DNA from: Aphanomyces cochlioides
Taxonomy: Eukaryota; Oomycota; Saprolegniomycetes; Saprolegniales; Verrucalvaceae
DNA: 64,000 nt
Assembly: GCA_019828595.1 (NCBI GenBank)
Contig: JAHQRK010000004.1
Coordinates: forward strand, 3,162,001 to 3,226,000
Direction of reading: 5' to 3'
Part shown: piece by piece, positions 60,512-64,000 of the stretch
How positions within the stretch are numbered: the stretch's first letter is position 1
Layout of the letters: every line of letters begins with the position of its first letter
Position numbers and translations under genes: made by a program
Notes under the pieces: generated by a model
Database searches by the model: none
What the model was told of the DNA's origin: nothing
What the model saw: the letters and a program-made list of their open reading frames with translations, nothing else

Positions 60512-60633
60512 GCCAACAACGAAAGGACAAAGACGGAGGACGCATCGGCAGCACTCTAGAAGCAGCGGTGACTCTGGCGTCGAAACACCGCTGCTTCCAG
60601 AGTGTCCTCCGTCTTTGTCCTTTCGTTGTTGGC
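60512..60633. repeat. Near-perfect long hairpin between divergent genes
   Basis: The left arm (60512-60540) GCCAACAACGAAAGGACAAA and onward pairs exactly over 29 bp with the right arm (60605-60633). A second block, CACTCTAGAAGCAGCGGTG (60552-60570), pairs with 60586-60604 with one mismatch. The loop is 15 nt (60571-60585) and an 11 nt bulge (60541-60551) sits in the left arm. It lies between divergent starts at 60481 and 60690. Confidence 0.9.
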
Positions 60634-60689
60634 CCCATCCCTGGGATTGGTCACTTATCCGGACTTCGCATCTTGTGACCGACAAGACG

Positions 60690-63600
60690 ATGCCGCCTCG
60701 AGCGGACTCTGAGCTCGATGACGAGATCGAGCTGGCTAAGATGCTCGAGGAATTGCAGCTGGACACTGGAGATGTCGTGCTTTTTGACCGCAAGTGCAAC
60801 CTGATGAGCGTGTACGGAGCTGTGATTTGCCATGGGGCCAAACTCGTCGGCCAGACGAGATGGGATCACAATGGTGTGATCTACAAGACGGACGACGGTA
60901 CTCATTGGACCCGTGAAATCCTCAACCTTATGAAAACACGATAGGCAAGCTCATGTTTCTCGAAGCTGCCATGACTGGCGTGAAGTTGCGTCCTCTGATT
61001 GATCGCATTCGTCACAGCCGCTCGTTTGAAGTGCGAATTCAAAAGGTTGAAGTGAACCGCACGCCTGAATTTCGGCGGCGAGCGCGTGAATTCATCCAGC
61101 GAGTGATCGAGCAAGATATTCCATACGAAGATCGCGTCCAGGGTACGTCTATCGTTTGCATCTTCTGTCTTGATGTGTGAAACCTAGTTCTCATCAATGC
61201 TGGTGCGTCCTTTGTGCCATCACGCGTTGCGCGCGAGCAATTTTATAACGAAATAGCACGTTCTTCTCCGCCAACCAGCGCTTACATGATCTTTCCTGTA
61301 GGTGGAGCTCAAGCGACGGATGAAAACCATTGAAGATGACTTTCGCCAGCGCACACAAATGACTCCATTCGAACAAAACACGCTGCGATCGGAGCTCCAG
61401 AGTTTGAAAGAACGCCATAATGCTCTCGTGGACGAGCTCGACAAGACAGAACGGTGCGTTCTCCATCCCTTTCACCGAAAGCATTCATCATCTTTAGCTC
61501 GATCTTTGAGAACCAAGCGACGAAGGCAGAGCCGACACGGTATTTCTGCTCGCAGCTCGTCGCAGCGTTGTATCAGCATGTCGGCTTGCTTCTGCCATAT
61601 CCCGCCGCTACTTCGTATCGACCACACAATTTCTCGGAGACGAGCGACTACGTCAAGCTGCAAAGTATGCCAGATCCTCCACTCGAATGTTCATCTTCAT
61701 GGCGTGTAGATGCCTCTTGGTTGCCGCAAATTTCCCTTCGAGAGCATATCGAAGCGACGCGCGCTCGTTTACAAGATGCTGCGAACGAAGCGGCCCCGAC
61801 ACCAGAAGTAGAAGATAAAATCGTCAAGACTTTGAAGCGCCACGCGTTGTTCCATGCATGTTCAGACGCAGAGCTACGCAATGTTGCCAAGTCCTATCGG
61901 AGGAAAACGTACGCGCTACCCTGAGCTCATGGCGCTGACGATGACCCTTGACATAGATTCGAGCCTGGCCAAGTCGTGTTTTACCAAGGCATGGCTGGAG
62001 ATTTCTTCTACGTGATCGACTCTGGCACCGTTGACGTCCTGGTCAACTACGACGCGTATGTTACAGAGCAGCCCAAGAATTCCATCGCCTCTTCGTTGCG
62101 GCGAAATGTTTCCGCCTCGTTCGACGACGCCGTCGCCGCTAATACCTTTGTCCATGTGGCAACAAACGGCCCTGGGAATGCATTTGGCGACTCGGCACTG
62201 ATGTACGGCACGCCACGCCGCGCGACTGTGAAGTGCTCCAAGCCGATGACTGCTTATGCCTTGGATAAGGAGACGTTTGCATCAGTCGTGGCGGTGCATC
62301 CCGCGGCAAAACAATCGCTCAGTGAGAGAAAGTTCCTTCTCCAAACGCTGGCGACGCATCCACTCTTTGCCAACGTGAGCGAGCAAGCGCAAGCCGCCGC
62401 TGTGCGTGGATCTCATACAATGGAGTTACTCATGTCGATTCTTAGGTCCGCCAATGCTTTTCGCTCCAGTTTAAACCAGGGGATGTCGTGCTCGAGCAAG
62501 GCAACTTTGGCGACTACTTTTATGTTGTCGAGAAAGGAACTTGCGCCATCACGCGGCATCACAAAGGTTATCTCCAAGGAATTGCATCATCTTAAATCAA
62601 ATTGCATGCTGTAGATGGAAAAGAATTCCTCGATCGCGTTGTCGGTCGCGGCGATGCGTTTGGAGAAGCGGCGCTTTTGTACAACAGTCGTCGTGGAGCT
62701 AGCGTCCATGCTTTGGACGAGTGCAAGATCTGGTGCATGGTACTGGAGCTTCTGTTCCTAGTGGGAATATTCATTGTGCTCTGTAGGATCGAAGTATTTT
62801 ACTCTCAACGACGCGCAGTGGCTCCACGGCGCTCCTTGACATTTTCAATAAAGTGGCGAGCATGCACGAAGATGGCGAGTCGTTCTTGACGAAAGACGAC
62901 GTTGTGCATTTACTAGTCGACGAGAAAGATGAAGGCGGGGTCCTCCAGACGGCACAGACCTTGCTGTTCCCCGATACGTTGTCCAAGATCAACTTTTCCC
63001 AATTCGCGCATTTTCACATGTGCTTGGAAGCGTATTCGTCGCGGCCATTCAATCCGCTTCTTGCTGAAGCCATGTACCGAGTAATTTTCCATACTTTGAC
63101 GACTGCATGGATATTCAAATGCGTTGTAGACACTTGTGCACCGTCAAGGACTCACAAGCGAGTCGCTGCTTTCGCCAGCGTAGGATGAAACTCTCATGTG
63201 ATGCATCACTGACCAAATGTTCACTAGAGAGACGCGAGAAGTCCAAATGTTTTTCGGCAAGGACAAACCGACAGACTTGATCACGTACCACGATTGCGTC
63301 GCGGCATGCCAGGCGTGGGTGAATTCGCCAGGGAAAACGCCTCAAGGCATTGCAAACTTGCTCACGGGACTGCATCGAGATCTCAAAATCCTCGAGCAGA
63401 AATGGAAGCATACTGCCTTTGACGTAAGTTGCGTCTTGATGGAATTGGAAATTGACCACGATGTGTAGTCGGCGACAAAGGTGCTTCCATCAGGGCTTCC
63501 ATCCGAAGCGCCAGTTCCATTCCGCTCGCTCTTTTCGTTCCAAGACGTGCTCGCGGCAATTTTTTCAGGCATGTTTGCACGAACTGCGACGGCTCCACTT

Positions 63601-64000
63601 GAACGGCTCAAGCTTGCTCGTCAAGTCGAGCTGCTGCCGCCGAGTTTGAACATGCTGCGAAGTTTACAGCAGATGGCTGGCGTCGGTGGAGTGAAAAGTA
63701 CGTTGGTGCAATGGCATGAAGCGGTCACGAGCTTGTGTAGGCTTGTTTGCGGGCAATTTAGTTCACTGCATCAAGATCATCCCGTCATTTCCATTGAAAT
63801 TGGTTGCTTGCGATGCCTTTCGCCAGCATTTTCACGCTTTGGGTACAACTGCCTGCGTCGCAATCCCCATGAGACTTTTTCCTTAGGCTTCAATGCTGAA
63901 ATTAAGAATGCCTTGGCTGGTGGTTGCGCTGGCGTCGCAGTCCAAGCCGTTTTGTATCCGCTTGATGTTGTTCGTGGTCGTATGGCCCTCCAAGAAGTCC
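60690..64000 (+). CDS. Amidase-cNMP-cNMP-mitochondrial carrier fusion, partial
   Basis: One intron-rich gene runs off the right edge. In order: a permuted papain-like amidase (DUF830/YiiX type) with LDTGDVVLFDRKC, a His in TRWDHNGVIY and a Cys in YFCSQLVAALYQHVG; between them a coiled-coil insert (ELKRRMKTIEDDFRQR). A first cyclic-nucleotide-binding domain follows (FEPGQVVFYQGMAGDFFYVI, FGDSALMYGTPRRATV), then a second (FKPGDVVLEQGNFGDYFYVV, FGEAALLYNSRRGASV). Next an EF-hand-like helix pair (NKVASMHEDGESFLTKDDVV), then a mitochondrial carrier with ATAPLERLKLARQ and YPLDVVRGRMALQ, the PxD/ExxK/RxK/R signatures. Splices keep one frame, for example 62412-62446, 62574-62613 and 63424-63468. The least certain join is 61143-61301. 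A two-gene reading would need an unmarked stop that I do not see. Confidence 0.78.

Noticed and set aside
1..64000. CRISPR arrays, tRNA or rRNA genes
   Set aside because: No regularly spaced short repeats, cloverleaf-like sequence or rRNA core sequence was seen on either strand.

Overview
The window is nuclear DNA of a eukaryote with very short introns. Most introns I could place are 37-54 nt, begin GTA and end TAG. A plant-type single-chain urease, the flagellar-train protein IFT139, a large Thr/Ser/Pro- and Cys-rich surface protein and DD34E Tc1-type transposons together suggest a flagellated stramenopile, most likely an oomycete of the Saprolegnia/Aphanomyces type. That taxonomic call is inference; no rRNA or mitochondrial marker is present.

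Bases 1 to about 16,250 are a repeat island with no host gene that I can support. It holds two Tc1/mariner-like elements (4554-6101 and about 10120-11500), a decayed CENP-B/pogo-type DDE transposase (7587-8875), several MITE-like inverted repeats, and a family of A+T-rich non-autonomous elements with two characteristic ends: R1 (GACCGCTTACGCTTTAGG next to CGCAGTCTCC) and R2 (CACCCTAACGCAGTGGAGACTGCG, a hairpin). Copies are inverted, duplicated and nested three deep.

From 16,346 to the end the window is gene dense, with 20-700 bp between most genes. In order: Rad9 checkpoint clamp subunit (+); two tandem paralogous seven-TM proteins of the GPR107/LTM (GOST) type (-); a polytopic membrane protein (+); a giant IQ-motif protein of about 2000 aa (-); an anoctamin/TMEM16 (+); an EDEM-type GH47 protein with a PA domain (-); a 7.6 kb gene for a Cys-rich, mucin-like, probably GPI-anchored surface protein (-); SCYL2-like pseudokinase (+); ribosomal protein uL13/L13A (-); urease (+); IFT139/TTC21B (+); a WW plus triple C2HC zinc-finger protein (-); an SLC37/OPA-type transporter with an apparent frameshift (+); a poorly resolved gene (-); and, running off the right edge, one gene that seems to join a permuted papain-like amidase, two cyclic-nucleotide-binding domains, an EF-hand-like segment and a mitochondrial solute carrier.

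The genes do not form one pathway. Loose themes are the secretory route (GOST-like proteins, EDEM, SCYL2, surface protein), membrane lipid and solute transport (anoctamin, SLC37-like, carrier fusion) and cilia (IFT139). The most interesting item is the amidase-cNMP-cNMP-carrier fusion at 60690-64000. The nested R1/R2 repeat family is second. Exon boundaries were placed by eye from reading frames and splice signals; none has transcript support here.
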